Below, piece after piece: positions 32,706 to 41,633 of a stretch of 60,483 nucleotides of DNA. The stretch is from Kribbella turkmenica (GTDB lineage Bacteria > Actinomycetota > Actinomycetes > Propionibacteriales > Kribbellaceae). The stretch's first letter is position 1, and each line of letters opens with the position of its first letter. Under the pieces are notes generated by a model that worked only from the letters and a program-made list of their open reading frames with translations, was not told the origin of the DNA and did no database searches. The stretch covers positions 1 to 60,483 of the forward strand of contig NZ_SMKR01000016.1 of the NCBI RefSeq assembly GCF_004348725.1. The letters run 5' to 3'. Made by a program: the position numbers and the translations under genes.

Positions 32706-34025
32706 ATGAGGTTTGAACGATCACACACACGCAGGGCGATGGCCGTGGCCGTCGTCGGCAGCCTTGCGCTGCTTGCGTCCGCGTGTGGCGGTGACGACGG
32801 AAGCGGTGGCGACAGCGGCTCGGGCGGGGGAACAGCTCTCGAAGGTCGCGGCCCGATCAACTTCGCCACCGGCAAGGACACCTCCGGGAACCTGACGAAC
32901 CAGGTGAACGCGTGGAACTCCCAGCACCCGGACGAGAAGGTCACGGTCACCGAGCTGCCCGAGTCCGCGGACCAGCAGCGCGCGCAGATGATCTCGAACG
33001 CGCAGATCAAGTCCGACGCGTTCAGCGTGCTGAACCTGGACGTGGTTTGGACCGCCGAGTTCGCCGCGAACCGCTGGATCACCGAACTGCCGGAGGACCA
33101 GTTCCCCGATCTGAACAAGCTGCTGCCGTCGACGATCGACACGGCCAAGTACCGCGACAAGCTGTACGCCGTGCCGGTGACGTCCGACGGTGGTCTGCTC
33201 TACTACCGCAAGGACCTGCTGGACAAGGCCGGCGTGCAGCCGCCGAAGACCTGGGCCGAGATGCAGGAGGCCTGCACGAAGGTCAAGGCGCTGCCGGAGG
33301 CCAAGACGGCCGGCTGCTACGCGGGTCAGTTCGAGAAGTACGAGGGCCTGACGGTGAACTTCTCCGAGGCCGTCAACGGTGCGGGCGGTGTGGTCGTCGG
33401 TGACGACGGCAAGCCGAACGTGGACACCCCGGAGGCGCTCGAGGGGCTGAACTTCCTGGTCGAGGGCTTCAAGTCCGGGATGATCCCCAGGGCTGCCATC
33501 ACGTACCAGGAAGAGCCGGGCCGCCGGGCGTTCCAGGAAGGCAACCTGATCTTCCACCGGAACTGGCCGTACGTGTACGCGCTGGCGGGCAAGACCGACG
33601 GCTCGTCGAAGATCGCCGGCAAGTTCGGCGTCGCGGCGCTGCCGGGCAAGGACGGTCCGGGCGTGTCCACCCTCGGTGGACACAACTACGCGATCTCCGA
33701 GTTCGCCAAGAACAAGGCGACCGCAGCGGACTTCATCAAGTTCATGTCCAGCGAGGAGCGGCAGAAGGCGAACATCGAGAAGACCTCGCAGGCGCCGACC
33801 TGGGCCTCGCTGTACGACGACCCCGCGCTGAACAAGCAGTTCCCGTACCTGGCACCGCTGAAGGCCTCGATCGAGACCGCGAAGTCGCGGCCGAAGGTGG
33901 TCAAGTACGGCGACGTCACCACGGCGATCCAGGAGGCGGCGTACGGCGCTCTGACCGGTACGACGCCACCGAAGGACGCGTTGGCCGGACTGCAGACCAA
34001 GTTGAGCTCGCTCATCACGCAATGA
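32706..34025 (+). CDS. ABC substrate-binding lipoprotein, probable alpha-glucoside/trehalose type
   Basis: 439 residues. Lipoprotein signal (MRFERSHTRRAMAVAVVGSL, lipobox SAC) followed by a Gly/Ser/Asp linker and a family-1 binding-protein fold resembling trehalose/maltose binders (ThuE/AglE-like): NLDVVWTAEFAANRW, LYAVPVTSDGGLLYYRKDLL, NWPYVYALAG. It captures an oligosaccharide outside the membrane and delivers it to the two following permeases. A downstream GH13 glucosidase supports an alpha-glucoside. First gene of the operon; a large hairpin separates it from the permease genes. Confidence 0.9.
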   Translation: MRFERSHTRRAMAVAVVGSLALLASACGGDDGSGGDSGSGGGTALEGRGPINFATGKDTSGNLTNQVNAWNSQHPDEKVTVTELPESADQQRAQMISNAQIKSDAFSVLNLDVVWTAEFAANRWITELPEDQFPDLNKLLPSTIDTAKYRDKLYAVPVTSDGGLLYYRKDLLDKAGVQPPKTWAEMQEACTKVKALPEAKTAGCYAGQFEKYEGLTVNFSEAVNGAGGVVVGDDGKPNVDTPEALEGLNFLVEGFKSGMIPRAAITYQEEPGRRAFQEGNLIFHRNWPYVYALAGKTDGSSKIAGKFGVAALPGKDGPGVSTLGGHNYAISEFAKNKATAADFIKFMSSEERQKANIEKTSQAPTWASLYDDPALNKQFPYLAPLKASIETAKSRPKVVKYGDVTTAIQEAAYGALTGTTPPKDALAGLQTKLSSLITQ

Positions 34026-34035
34026 CCGAAGCGGC

Positions 34036-34073
34036 GGGGCCGGCGCGTAGCTTCACTGCTGCGTGCCGGCCCC
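34036..34073 (+). promoter_or_regulatory. Intercistronic hairpin after the binding-protein gene
   Basis: GGGGCCGGC/GCCGGCCCC (9 bp, 20-base loop) lies 10 bases after the stop. Hairpins here in sugar ABC operons commonly stabilise the binding-protein mRNA or attenuate the permease genes. Confidence 0.55.
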
Positions 34074-34119
34074 GGCCTGTCGCTGCCCGCGGACAGCGGG
34101 CGGAAAGAAGGAGGCAGAG

Positions 34120-35193
34120 GTGAGTACATCCGCCCCGGTCGCGCAGCGGCCGACGCCGGAACCCACCAAGAAGCCGAAGCGGGCCACGTCGTTCAACGAG
34201 GGCACCGGCCGCCTGGCCGCGGGGCTGTTGTCGCCGACCATGCTCGTCCTGGTCCTGGTTGTCGGGTTGCCGATCCTGTCGGCATTACGCGAGTCGCTGT
34301 ACCAGAGTGGACAACGGATCGACGAATCGGGCTTCATCATCCAGGGGTCCGAGTTCGTGGGCCTGGAGAACTACTCGGCGATCTTCTCAGGTGAGACCGG
34401 CGAACGATTCTGGAACGCTTTCTACAACACCACGTTCTTCACCGTCACCTGCGTGCTCCTGGAGACCACCTTGGGTGTCGCCATGGCCCTGGTGATGCAC
34501 AAGGCGTTCAAGGGCCGCAGCATCGTCCGGGCCAGCATCCTGGTTCCGTGGGCGATCCCGACTGTGGTCTCCGCGCTGCTGTGGAAGTGGATCTTCCAGG
34601 CCGACGGTATCGCTAACGACTTGCTCGGCACCCAGATCCTGTGGTCCACCGAGGGCTGGCAGTCGGTGCTGTCGGTCATCATCGCCGACACCTGGAAGAC
34701 CGCACCGTTCATCGGGCTGCTGGTGCTAGCGGGCCTGCAGACGATCCCGGACGAGGTCTACGAGGCCGCGAAGGTCGACGGAGCCAAGGTGTGGTCGACG
34801 TTCATCCACATCACGATGCCGTTGGTGAAGCCCGCGCTGCTGGTGGCAGTGCTGTTCCGCATTCTCGACACACTGCGGATCTTCGACCTGCCGTTCGTGC
34901 TGGTCGGCCCGAACAAGGAGTCGGTCGAGACACTGTCGATCCTGGCGTACCTCGAAGCCAACCAGACACGGTACGGGCCGGCGGCGGCGTACGCGACCCT
35001 GCTGTTCATCTACGTCGCTGTGGTCGCGTACGTGTTCGTCAAGCTGCTGGGGGCCGACGTGTTCGGTGACGCCATACAGCGCAAGCCGAAGAAGAAGAAC
35101 GGCAACGGCGGCCGAGGCGGGCGCAAGCAGGACGCGTCCAAGACCCCGGTATCGCCCGGCGTGACGGCCGGTGGCGGCGGAGGAGGTGCGTGA
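34120..35193 (+). CDS. Carbohydrate ABC transporter permease (MalF type)
   Basis: 357 residues from GTG 34120, chosen because AAGGAGG lies 5 bases upstream. Six membrane helices and the EAA loop YEAAKVDGAKVWSTFIHITMPLVKP. The cytoplasmic C-terminus is unusually long and basic, then Gly-rich (RKPKKKNGNGGRGGRKQDASK, ending GGGGGGA). It pairs with the next permease, whose start overlaps its stop (TGATG). Confidence 0.9.
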   Translation: MSTSAPVAQRPTPEPTKKPKRATSFNEGTGRLAAGLLSPTMLVLVLVVGLPILSALRESLYQSGQRIDESGFIIQGSEFVGLENYSAIFSGETGERFWNAFYNTTFFTVTCVLLETTLGVAMALVMHKAFKGRSIVRASILVPWAIPTVVSALLWKWIFQADGIANDLLGTQILWSTEGWQSVLSVIIADTWKTAPFIGLLVLAGLQTIPDEVYEAAKVDGAKVWSTFIHITMPLVKPALLVAVLFRILDTLRIFDLPFVLVGPNKESVETLSILAYLEANQTRYGPAAAYATLLFIYVAVVAYVFVKLLGADVFGDAIQRKPKKKNGNGGRGGRKQDASKTPVSPGVTAGGGGGGA

Positions 35194-36077
35194 TGGCTGT
35201 AGCTGAGAAGGCTCCGAAGACCCGGAAGGTGATCGACGTCAAGGCGGCCGAGGCCCCGTGGTACCGCAGGTGGCTGCCGCTGATCGGTGTCGCGCTGATC
35301 GTGCTCTACTGCCTGCTGCCGTTCTTCTGGATGGTGGTGTCGTCGCTGCGCCGGCCGACCGACCAGTTCGAGAACTCGATCATTCCGTCGCCTGTTTCGT
35401 TCACCAACTTCACCGACGTGTTCAAGCCCGGTACCGGGTTCGGCCGTGCTCTGCTGAACAGCCTGATCGTGGCCGGCACGGTGACGATCCTGACGCTGCT
35501 CATCGGGATGGTGGCGGCCTACACCCTGGCCCGGCTGGAGTTCCGGGGCAAGAACTTCGTGCTGGCGATCATCATCGTCACCTCGATGTTCCCGGGGATC
35601 TCACTGGTGATTCCGCTGAAGAAGCTGTTCAGCGATATCGAGTGGATCAACACCTACCAGGCGATGATCGTGCCCAGCCTGTCGTTCGCGCTGCCACTGG
35701 CGGTGTGGCTCCTGACCGCGTTCTTCCGGCAGATGCCGCGAGAGCTCGAGCAGGCCGCGATGGTGGACGGCTGTACGCCGGCGCAGGCGTTCCGCAAGGT
35801 GATCCTCCCGCTGGCCGCACCGGGTGTGTTCACCACCGCGATCATCACCTTCATCGCGGCGTGGAACGAGTTCCTGATCGCGCTGAGCATGGTGAACCGC
35901 AAAGAGATCCAGACCGCGAACGTGGTCATCTCGCAGTTCACCGGTACGTCGGGACGTGACCAACCGTTCGGCAGCCAGATGGCCGCCGGTGTGGTCGTCA
36001 CGATCCCACTGGTGATCGCGGTGCTGCTGTTCCAGCGCCGCATCGTCGCCGGGCTGACGGCAGGTGGCGTGAAGTAG
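35193..36077 (+). CDS. Carbohydrate ABC transporter permease (MalG type)
   Basis: 294 residues from ATG 35193; GGAGGAGG lies 6 bases upstream at the end of the previous gene, and the ATG shares a base with its stop. Six membrane helices; the EAA loop reads EQAAMVDGCTPAQAFRKVILPLAAPG. Last gene of the operon. No ATPase gene accompanies it, so a shared MsiK-like ATPase is presumed, as in other actinobacteria. A strong hairpin follows. Confidence 0.92.
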   Translation: MAVAEKAPKTRKVIDVKAAEAPWYRRWLPLIGVALIVLYCLLPFFWMVVSSLRRPTDQFENSIIPSPVSFTNFTDVFKPGTGFGRALLNSLIVAGTVTILTLLIGMVAAYTLARLEFRGKNFVLAIIIVTSMFPGISLVIPLKKLFSDIEWINTYQAMIVPSLSFALPLAVWLLTAFFRQMPRELEQAAMVDGCTPAQAFRKVILPLAAPGVFTTAIITFIAAWNEFLIALSMVNRKEIQTANVVISQFTGTSGRDQPFGSQMAAGVVVTIPLVIAVLLFQRRIVAGLTAGGVK

Positions 36078-36089
36078 CGAGCGCGTCAC

Positions 36090-36123
36090 GAAGGCCGGAG
36101 TCGCTCAGGCGGCTCCGGCCTTC
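36090..36123. terminator. Bidirectional terminator between permease and glucosidase genes
   Basis: GAAGGCCGGAG/CTCCGGCCTTC, an 11-bp perfect stem with a 12-base loop, in the 61-base gap of two convergent genes. Confidence 0.8.
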
Positions 36124-36138
36124 TCGTGTCCGCAGGGG

Positions 36139-37791
36139 TCAGATCTCCAGCCAGGCTGTGGCGTCGCTCGGCAGTTGACCAGCGACCAGAGGCTCGCTGG
36201 TCAGCAGGACGGACCTGTGCGGCGGCAGGGAGATCGGCGCTTCGCCGAGGTTGGCCAGGCAGCGGAAGCCGGGCTCGCGAGAGAACGAGAGCACGCCCGC
36301 GGGAGCGTCTTCGTCCCAGCTGAGCCGGCCTTCGCCCAGCGCCTCGGTGTCGCGGCGGATCCGCAGGGCCGCCTTGTAGAGGTTGAGGTGGCTGTCGGGG
36401 TCGGACGCCTGGGCGTCGGCGGTCAGGGCGGCCCAGTCGGCGGGTTGCGGAAGCCATGGCTGGCCGGCGCCGGTACCGAACCCGAACGGCGGCTCGCCGC
36501 CGGACCACGGGAGCGGCACCCGGCAGCCGTCCCGGCCGCGGCGGGTGTGGCCGGACCGCTCCCAGACCGGATCGTCGAGAACCTCCTCCGGCAGGTCCTC
36601 GACCTCGGGCAGGCCGAGCTCGTCGCCTTGGTAGATGTACGCCCCACCCGGCAGTGCCAGCTCGAGCAACGCCGCGGCCCGCGCCCGGCGCCGGCCGAGC
36701 TCCAGGTCGGTCGGCACCACGCCCGCGTCCTTCAGTGCCTCGCGCTGGTCCCGCCCGTACCGCGTCCGGTGCCGGATGGTGTCGTGGTTGCTCAGCACCC
36801 AGGTCGCCGGTGCCCCGACGGCCCAGAGGTTCTCGGTGGTGTGGTCGATGACCTCGCGCAACTCCTTGGCGTCCCAGGCACAGCGCAGTACGTCGAAGTT
36901 GAAGGCCGAGTGGAGTTCGTTCGGCCGCACGTACTGCGCCAGCCGCTCGGCCGGGGACAGCCAAGCCTCGGCCACGAACACCCGGGCTCCCTGCGGGGTG
37001 TCGGCGTACTCGTCGGCGATCGCCCGCCAGCGCTGGTGAATCGTGTGCACCCCCGGCTGGTCGTAGAACGGGTTGCCGACGTACTTCTCCCGGGTCGGCT
37101 GCCCGTCCTGCAGCGGGACGTCCGGCAGTGACGAGTCCTTGGCCATCGAGTCGGCCACGTCGATCCGGAAGCCGTCGATCCCGCGGTCGAACCAGAACCG
37201 CAGGATCGCGTCGAACTCCTCGATCACCTTCGGGTGGTCCCAGTTCCAGTCCGGCTGGGAGATGTCGAACAGGTGCAGGTACCACTGCCCGTCCTCGACC
37301 TGCTGCCAGGCGCCGCCGCCGAACGCGGCCGGCCAGTTCGTCGGCGGCAGCCCGCCCGGCTTGCCGTCGCGGAACCAGAACAGGTCCCGCTCCGGAGAGC
37401 CCTTGCCCGCCGCCAGGGCCGCCTTGAACCACGGGTGCTCCCAGGAGCAGTGGTTCGGCACCAGGTCGATCAGGATCCGGATCCCGAGCGCGTGCGCCTC
37501 GGCGATCAGCGCGTCGGCGTCTTCCAAGGTCCCGAAGTCGGGGTGGACGGCCCGGTAGTCGGACACGTCGTACCCGCCGTCGAGGAGCGGGGACGGGTAC
37601 CAGGGACTGATCCAGATCGCGTCGATGCCGAGATCGGCCAGGTACGGCAGCCGGGCCCGGATGCCGTTCACGTCGCCGGTGCCGTCACCGTTGGCGTCGG
37701 CGAACGAACGGGGGTACACCTGGTAGACGACGGCGCTACGCCACCAGTCGTCAGCTGGTCTGGTCCCTGAACTGAACGCTGCGGAGGTCAT
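36139..37791 (-). CDS. GH13 alpha-glucosidase (oligo-1,6-/maltase type)
   Basis: 550 residues, cytoplasmic, full length. Conserved region I DLVPNHCS, region II nucleophile DGFRIDVADS, region III acid/base VAEAW and region IV VLSNHD are all present, as are WWRSAVVYQVYPRSFAD and the calcium-like loop DANGDGTGD typical of subfamily 17/23/30 enzymes. It would hydrolyse alpha-glucosides brought in by the ABC operon it faces. ATG 37791 was chosen with an AAAGG segment upstream. Convergent with the permease genes, sharing a terminator. Confidence 0.93.
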   Translation of the reverse strand: MTSAAFSSGTRPADDWWRSAVVYQVYPRSFADANGDGTGDVNGIRARLPYLADLGIDAIWISPWYPSPLLDGGYDVSDYRAVHPDFGTLEDADALIAEAHALGIRILIDLVPNHCSWEHPWFKAALAAGKGSPERDLFWFRDGKPGGLPPTNWPAAFGGGAWQQVEDGQWYLHLFDISQPDWNWDHPKVIEEFDAILRFWFDRGIDGFRIDVADSMAKDSSLPDVPLQDGQPTREKYVGNPFYDQPGVHTIHQRWRAIADEYADTPQGARVFVAEAWLSPAERLAQYVRPNELHSAFNFDVLRCAWDAKELREVIDHTTENLWAVGAPATWVLSNHDTIRHRTRYGRDQREALKDAGVVPTDLELGRRRARAAALLELALPGGAYIYQGDELGLPEVEDLPEEVLDDPVWERSGHTRRGRDGCRVPLPWSGGEPPFGFGTGAGQPWLPQPADWAALTADAQASDPDSHLNLYKAALRIRRDTEALGEGRLSWDEDAPAGVLSFSREPGFRCLANLGEAPISLPPHRSVLLTSEPLVAGQLPSDATAWLEI

Positions 37792-37978
37792 GCGCCCAGC
37801 CTTTCACGGAAGGGCAAGGCGGCTGTGACGGTCGTCTCAGCGTGTACCCCGGCTGTTGCGGAGCACACGGGGGTGGCTAGTCTCAGGCCGACGGAACGCG
37901 CCGGCGACCGTGCCCTCTTCCGGGAACAGCCCGCCTGCCGCGGCCTACTCGAACAGGTGCGAGAGAGGGACCACAGTC

Positions 37979-39151
37979 GTGGACTTGATGGAATACCAGG
38001 CGAAGACGGTCTTCGCCAAGCATGGAGTGCGGACGACCGTGGGTGAGGTCGTCACCACTCCGGAGGAAGCCCGCGCGGCGGCCGAGAAGATCGGCGGCCG
38101 GGTGGTCGTGAAGGCCCAGGTGAAGACCGGCGGTCGCGGCAAGGCCGGCGGCGTCAAGCTGGCCTCCTCGCCGGACGAGGCGGAGGAGAAGGCCCGCGAG
38201 ATCCTCGGCCTGGACATCAAGGGTCACGTCGTCAAGATCCTGAACATCGTCCCGGCCGCGGCGATCGCGGAGGAGTACTACTTCTCCTTCCTGATCGACC
38301 GCGCCAACCGGAACTACCTGTGCATCGCGTCGGCCGCCGGCGGCATGGAGATCGAGGAGGTCGCGCACACCAACCCCGAGGCGGTGGCGAAGATCTCGAT
38401 CGACCCGGCCGCCGGGGTGGACGAGGCCACGGCGCGTGAGATCGCGCGAGCGGCGAAGTACCCGGAGGACATCCTGGACGCGGTCGCGCCGGAGATCGTC
38501 AAGCTGTACGACGTGTTCATCGGCGAGGACGCGTCGCTGGTCGAGGTGAACCCGCTGGTCAAGCTCGAGGACGGCAACGTCGAGGCGCTGGACGGCAAGG
38601 TCTCGCTGGACGAGAACGCGGACTTCCGGCACCCGGACCACGCCGAGTTCCAGGACGCCTCCGCGGACGACCCGCTGGAGGCGGCGGCGAAGGCCAAGGG
38701 CCTGAACTACGTGAAGCTGGACGGCAGCGTCGGCATCATCGGCAACGGCGCCGGCCTGGTCATGTCGACGCTCGACGTGGTCGCGTACGCCGGTCAGGAG
38801 TTCGGCGGCGTGAAGCCGGCGAACTTCCTCGACATCGGCGGCGGCGCGTCCGCCGAGGTGATGGCCAACGGCCTGGAGATCATCATCTCCGACGCCCAGG
38901 TGGAGAGCGTGTTCGTCAATGTCTTCGGCGGCATCACCGCCTGCGACGAGGTCGCGAACGGCATCGTGCAGGCGTTCGAGCTGCTGGCGAGCCGCGACGA
39001 GCACGTCACCAAGCCGCTGGTCGTCCGGCTGGACGGCAACAACGCCGAGGAGGGCCGACGGATCCTCGACGAGGCCGGCCTGGCCGGTCTGGAGCGGGTC
39101 GACACGATGGACGGCGCCGCCAAGCGGGCCGCCGAGCTGGCTGCGAAGTAA
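37979..39151 (+). CDS. sucC: Succinyl-CoA synthetase, beta subunit
   Basis: 390 residues. The ATP-grasp domain starts with [16 protein letters not shown]; the phosphate/metal-binding stretch is [19 protein letters not shown] and the C-terminal CoA-ligase part has [19 protein letters not shown]. With SucD it makes succinate, ATP/GTP and CoA from succinyl-CoA in the TCA cycle. GTG 37979 was chosen because it gives the family's MDL-EYQAK start; AGAGGGA lies about 8 bases upstream. 14 bases before sucD, one operon. Confidence 0.97.
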   Translation: MDLMEYQAKTVFAKHGVRTTVGEVVTTPEEARAAAEKIGGRVVVKAQVKTGGRGKAGGVKLASSPDEAEEKAREILGLDIKGHVVKILNIVPAAAIAEEYYFSFLIDRANRNYLCIASAAGGMEIEEVAHTNPEAVAKISIDPAAGVDEATAREIARAAKYPEDILDAVAPEIVKLYDVFIGEDASLVEVNPLVKLEDGNVEALDGKVSLDENADFRHPDHAEFQDASADDPLEAAAKAKGLNYVKLDGSVGIIGNGAGLVMSTLDVVAYAGQEFGGVKPANFLDIGGGASAEVMANGLEIIISDAQVESVFVNVFGGITACDEVANGIVQAFELLASRDEHVTKPLVVRLDGNNAEEGRRILDEAGLAGLERVDTMDGAAKRAAELAAK

Positions 39152-39165
39152 GGGATCGCTGAACA

Positions 39166-40068
39166 ATGTCTATCTTCCTGACCAAGGACAGCAAGGTCAT
39201 CGTCCAGGGCATGACCGGCTCGGAAGGCACCAAGCACACCACCCGGATGCTTGCCTCCGGCACCAACATCGTCGGTGGCGTGAACCCGCGCAAGGCCGGC
39301 CAGAGCGTTCGATTCCCAGCCTTCGACGGCCAAGACACTGAGGTGCCGGTGTTCGGCACGGTCGCGGACGCCGTGAAGGAGACCGGGGCGAACGTCTCGG
39401 TGATCTTCGTGCCGCCGAAGTTCACCAAGGACGCCGTCCTCGAGGCGATCGACGCCGCGGTGCCGCTGGTGGTGGTGATCACCGAGGGCGTGCCGGTGCA
39501 CGACACCGCCGCGTTCTTCGCGCACGCGGCCGCCGCCGGCACCCGGATCATCGGGCCGAACTGCCCCGGCATCATCACGCCGGGTGAGTCGAACGCCGGC
39601 ATCATCCCGGCCGACATCGCCGGTCCCGGCCGGATCGGGCTGGTCAGCAAGTCCGGGACGCTGACGTACCAGATGATGTACGAACTGCGGGACTTCGGGT
39701 TCTCCACCGCGATCGGGATCGGCGGTGACCCGATCATCGGGACCACCCACATCGACGCGCTGCAGGCGTTCCAGGACGACCCGGACACCGACGCGATCGT
39801 GATGATCGGCGAGATCGGCGGCGACGCCGAGGAGCGGGCGGCGGCGTTCGTCAAGGAGAACGTCACCAAGCCGGTCGTCGGCTACGTGGCCGGCTTCACC
39901 GCCCCCGAGGGCAAGACCATGGGCCACGCGGGCGCGATCGTCTCCGGCTCCTCCGGCACCGCCGCCGCGAAGCAGGAGGCCCTCGAGGCCGTCGGCGTCA
40001 GGGTGGGCAAGACGCCCACCGAAACCGCCAACCTGATGCGCGAAATCATGCAGAACCTGACGAAGTAG
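39166..40068 (+). CDS. sucD: Succinyl-CoA synthetase, alpha subunit
   Basis: 300 residues, full length. N-terminal CoA-binding region with [15 protein letters not shown] and [11 protein letters not shown]; the phosphohistidine is in [11 protein letters not shown] (His ~245) and the conserved [13 protein letters not shown] is present. It carries the phosphate from succinyl phosphate to nucleotide. Follows sucC and is closed by a strong terminator, so sucCD is a two-gene unit. Confidence 0.97.
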   Translation: MSIFLTKDSKVIVQGMTGSEGTKHTTRMLASGTNIVGGVNPRKAGQSVRFPAFDGQDTEVPVFGTVADAVKETGANVSVIFVPPKFTKDAVLEAIDAAVPLVVVITEGVPVHDTAAFFAHAAAAGTRIIGPNCPGIITPGESNAGIIPADIAGPGRIGLVSKSGTLTYQMMYELRDFGFSTAIGIGGDPIIGTTHIDALQAFQDDPDTDAIVMIGEIGGDAEERAAAFVKENVTKPVVGYVAGFTAPEGKTMGHAGAIVSGSSGTAAAKQEALEAVGVRVGKTPTETANLMREIMQNLTK

Positions 40069-40078
40069 AACCCGCAGG

Positions 40079-40118
40079 AAGCACTCGCCCCCATCGCCTG
40101 GGGGCGGGTGCTTTCTGC
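40079..40118 (+). terminator. Rho-independent-like terminator of sucCD
   Basis: AAGCACTCGCCCCCA pairs with TGGGGGCGGGTGCTT around a 5-base loop and is followed by TCTGCTTCT. It also lies 3 bases before the stop of the convergent gene, so it can serve both. Confidence 0.85.
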
Positions 40119-40120
40119 TT

Positions 40121-41449
40121 CTACTTGTAGAGGGTGGAGCGTTCTGCGGCGCGGACGAGGGTTTCGTTGAAGGCGGTGTCGGAGATGTCCAGGCCCTTCA
40201 GCACCGGGAACAGGACGTAGACCGCCTGGTTCCCGATCGACGCGATCCCGATCCGGTAGGTGAAGATCTTCCCGCCGCCGGTGTCGTACGACGCCCGCCA
40301 GCTCTCGCCCCGGACCGAGCCGACCGACACCGTGCCGGTCGACTTCACCTGCGCGTTCGAGACGTTCTTCTCGCACCCGTCGACGTTCTTCCGGATCTGC
40401 TCCGCGAACGCCTTCGCGGCGGCCGGGGTGGCGAACTTCACCACCGTGTCGTCCAGCCCGAACTCGGTCGGCACCTTGGCCTCCGGCGTCACGTACGTCA
40501 GCGTCGTCAGCTTCGTCGGCTTGGCCTTCTTCAGGTCGATCCGCTCGCAGCCGGTGCCGGCACCGATCTTGGTGCCGCCGCTGCTCACCCACGGCTTGTC
40601 GATCCCGGCCAGCACCGGCAGGTCGACCGGCGCCATGAACCCGGGCGCCTCGGTGGTCGGCAGCAGCCCCGGCTTGGCCACCGGCGCCCCGGTCCCACAG
40701 CCGCCACTCTGCGCGCAGATCTTCTTCAGCCCGGCCGTCGCCGCGGCCAGCACCGGCGTGGGCTTGGGCGCCGCGGCGGCGACGGTGTCGTGCTCGAGCA
40801 CCATGGTGGCCTTGCCGGCGACCGCCACCGCGACCGTCCGGTACTTCGTCTTGGCACCGGCCGGCTGCCCGAAGACCGCGATCACGCCACGCTCGCCGAC
40901 GCCGGTGGTGACGTAACTGGCGGCCAGCCGGGTCTGCGGGGTCGAGCAGCCGCTGAGCCAGCCGATGATCGAGGTGTAGGCCTTGCCGGCGGCCGCCTTG
41001 TCGTTGGAGACCTCGACGTACTGGACGGCGGTCTCCTTGGTGGCCGAGTTCTGGAAGGTGCGGACCCAGGTGCGCTGTCCGGCCGGGTCGGCGAACCGCT
41101 GCGACTGGCAGACGAACGAGCGCTCCGGGGCGCTGCTGCCGTCGGCGGTCTTGGTGACCGCCCAGGCGCCGGTGGCGCCCAGCGGCCTGGCCGTGGCCGC
41201 GTCGAGCAGGACGTTGGCGTCGGCCAGCAGGTTCGAGTCCGACGACTTGTCGTCGGTGGCACCGAAGTCCGGACCGGACGCGTCGTCACCGCCGAAGGCG
41301 TTCAGCGCGGCGACACCGCCGCCGCCGACCAGCACCACGACCGCGACCCCGGCGGCGATCGTCTGGTTCCGTTTGCGCGCCTTCTGCCGGCGCGCCTCCC
41401 GGGCAGCAGCGCGACTACCGCCGCGGGGTGCGCGGTGGGAACCGGCCAA
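40121..41449 (-). CDS. Membrane-anchored hypothetical protein
   Basis: 442 residues. A basic cytoplasmic N-terminus (MAGSHRAPRGGSRAAAREAR) and one membrane helix (~30-50, TIAAGVAVVVLVGGGGVAAL) precede an external domain that looks like two tandem halves: cysteine-containing motifs SFVCQSQRF and WLSGCSTPQT in one, TGCERIDL and VDGCEKNV in the other. TTG 41449 is a convincing start because AGGAGG lies 7 bases upstream. No family named. Convergent with sucCD. Confidence 0.75.
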   Translation of the reverse strand: MAGSHRAPRGGSRAAAREARRQKARKRNQTIAAGVAVVVLVGGGGVAALNAFGGDDASGPDFGATDDKSSDSNLLADANVLLDAATARPLGATGAWAVTKTADGSSAPERSFVCQSQRFADPAGQRTWVRTFQNSATKETAVQYVEVSNDKAAAGKAYTSIIGWLSGCSTPQTRLAASYVTTGVGERGVIAVFGQPAGAKTKYRTVAVAVAGKATMVLEHDTVAAAAPKPTPVLAAATAGLKKICAQSGGCGTGAPVAKPGLLPTTEAPGFMAPVDLPVLAGIDKPWVSSGGTKIGAGTGCERIDLKKAKPTKLTTLTYVTPEAKVPTEFGLDDTVVKFATPAAAKAFAEQIRKNVDGCEKNVSNAQVKSTGTVSVGSVRGESWRASYDTGGGKIFTYRIGIASIGNQAVYVLFPVLKGLDISDTAFNETLVRAAERSTLYK

Positions 41450-41633
41450 AGCTCGACCTCCTGACTGATTCCACCCGACAGTACCCGGTGGTCCCTGGTC
41501 GTCCCACTCCGCCGGATCGCGGACACCAAGCGGTGTCCAGACCCGGACTGAGCGTGAACAAGCGGGCTGAAGTCTTCCATATCCGGCGTGTCAGGACGAG
41601 TGGCGTTCCACGGCGGTGGACGATGGGAGTCAG

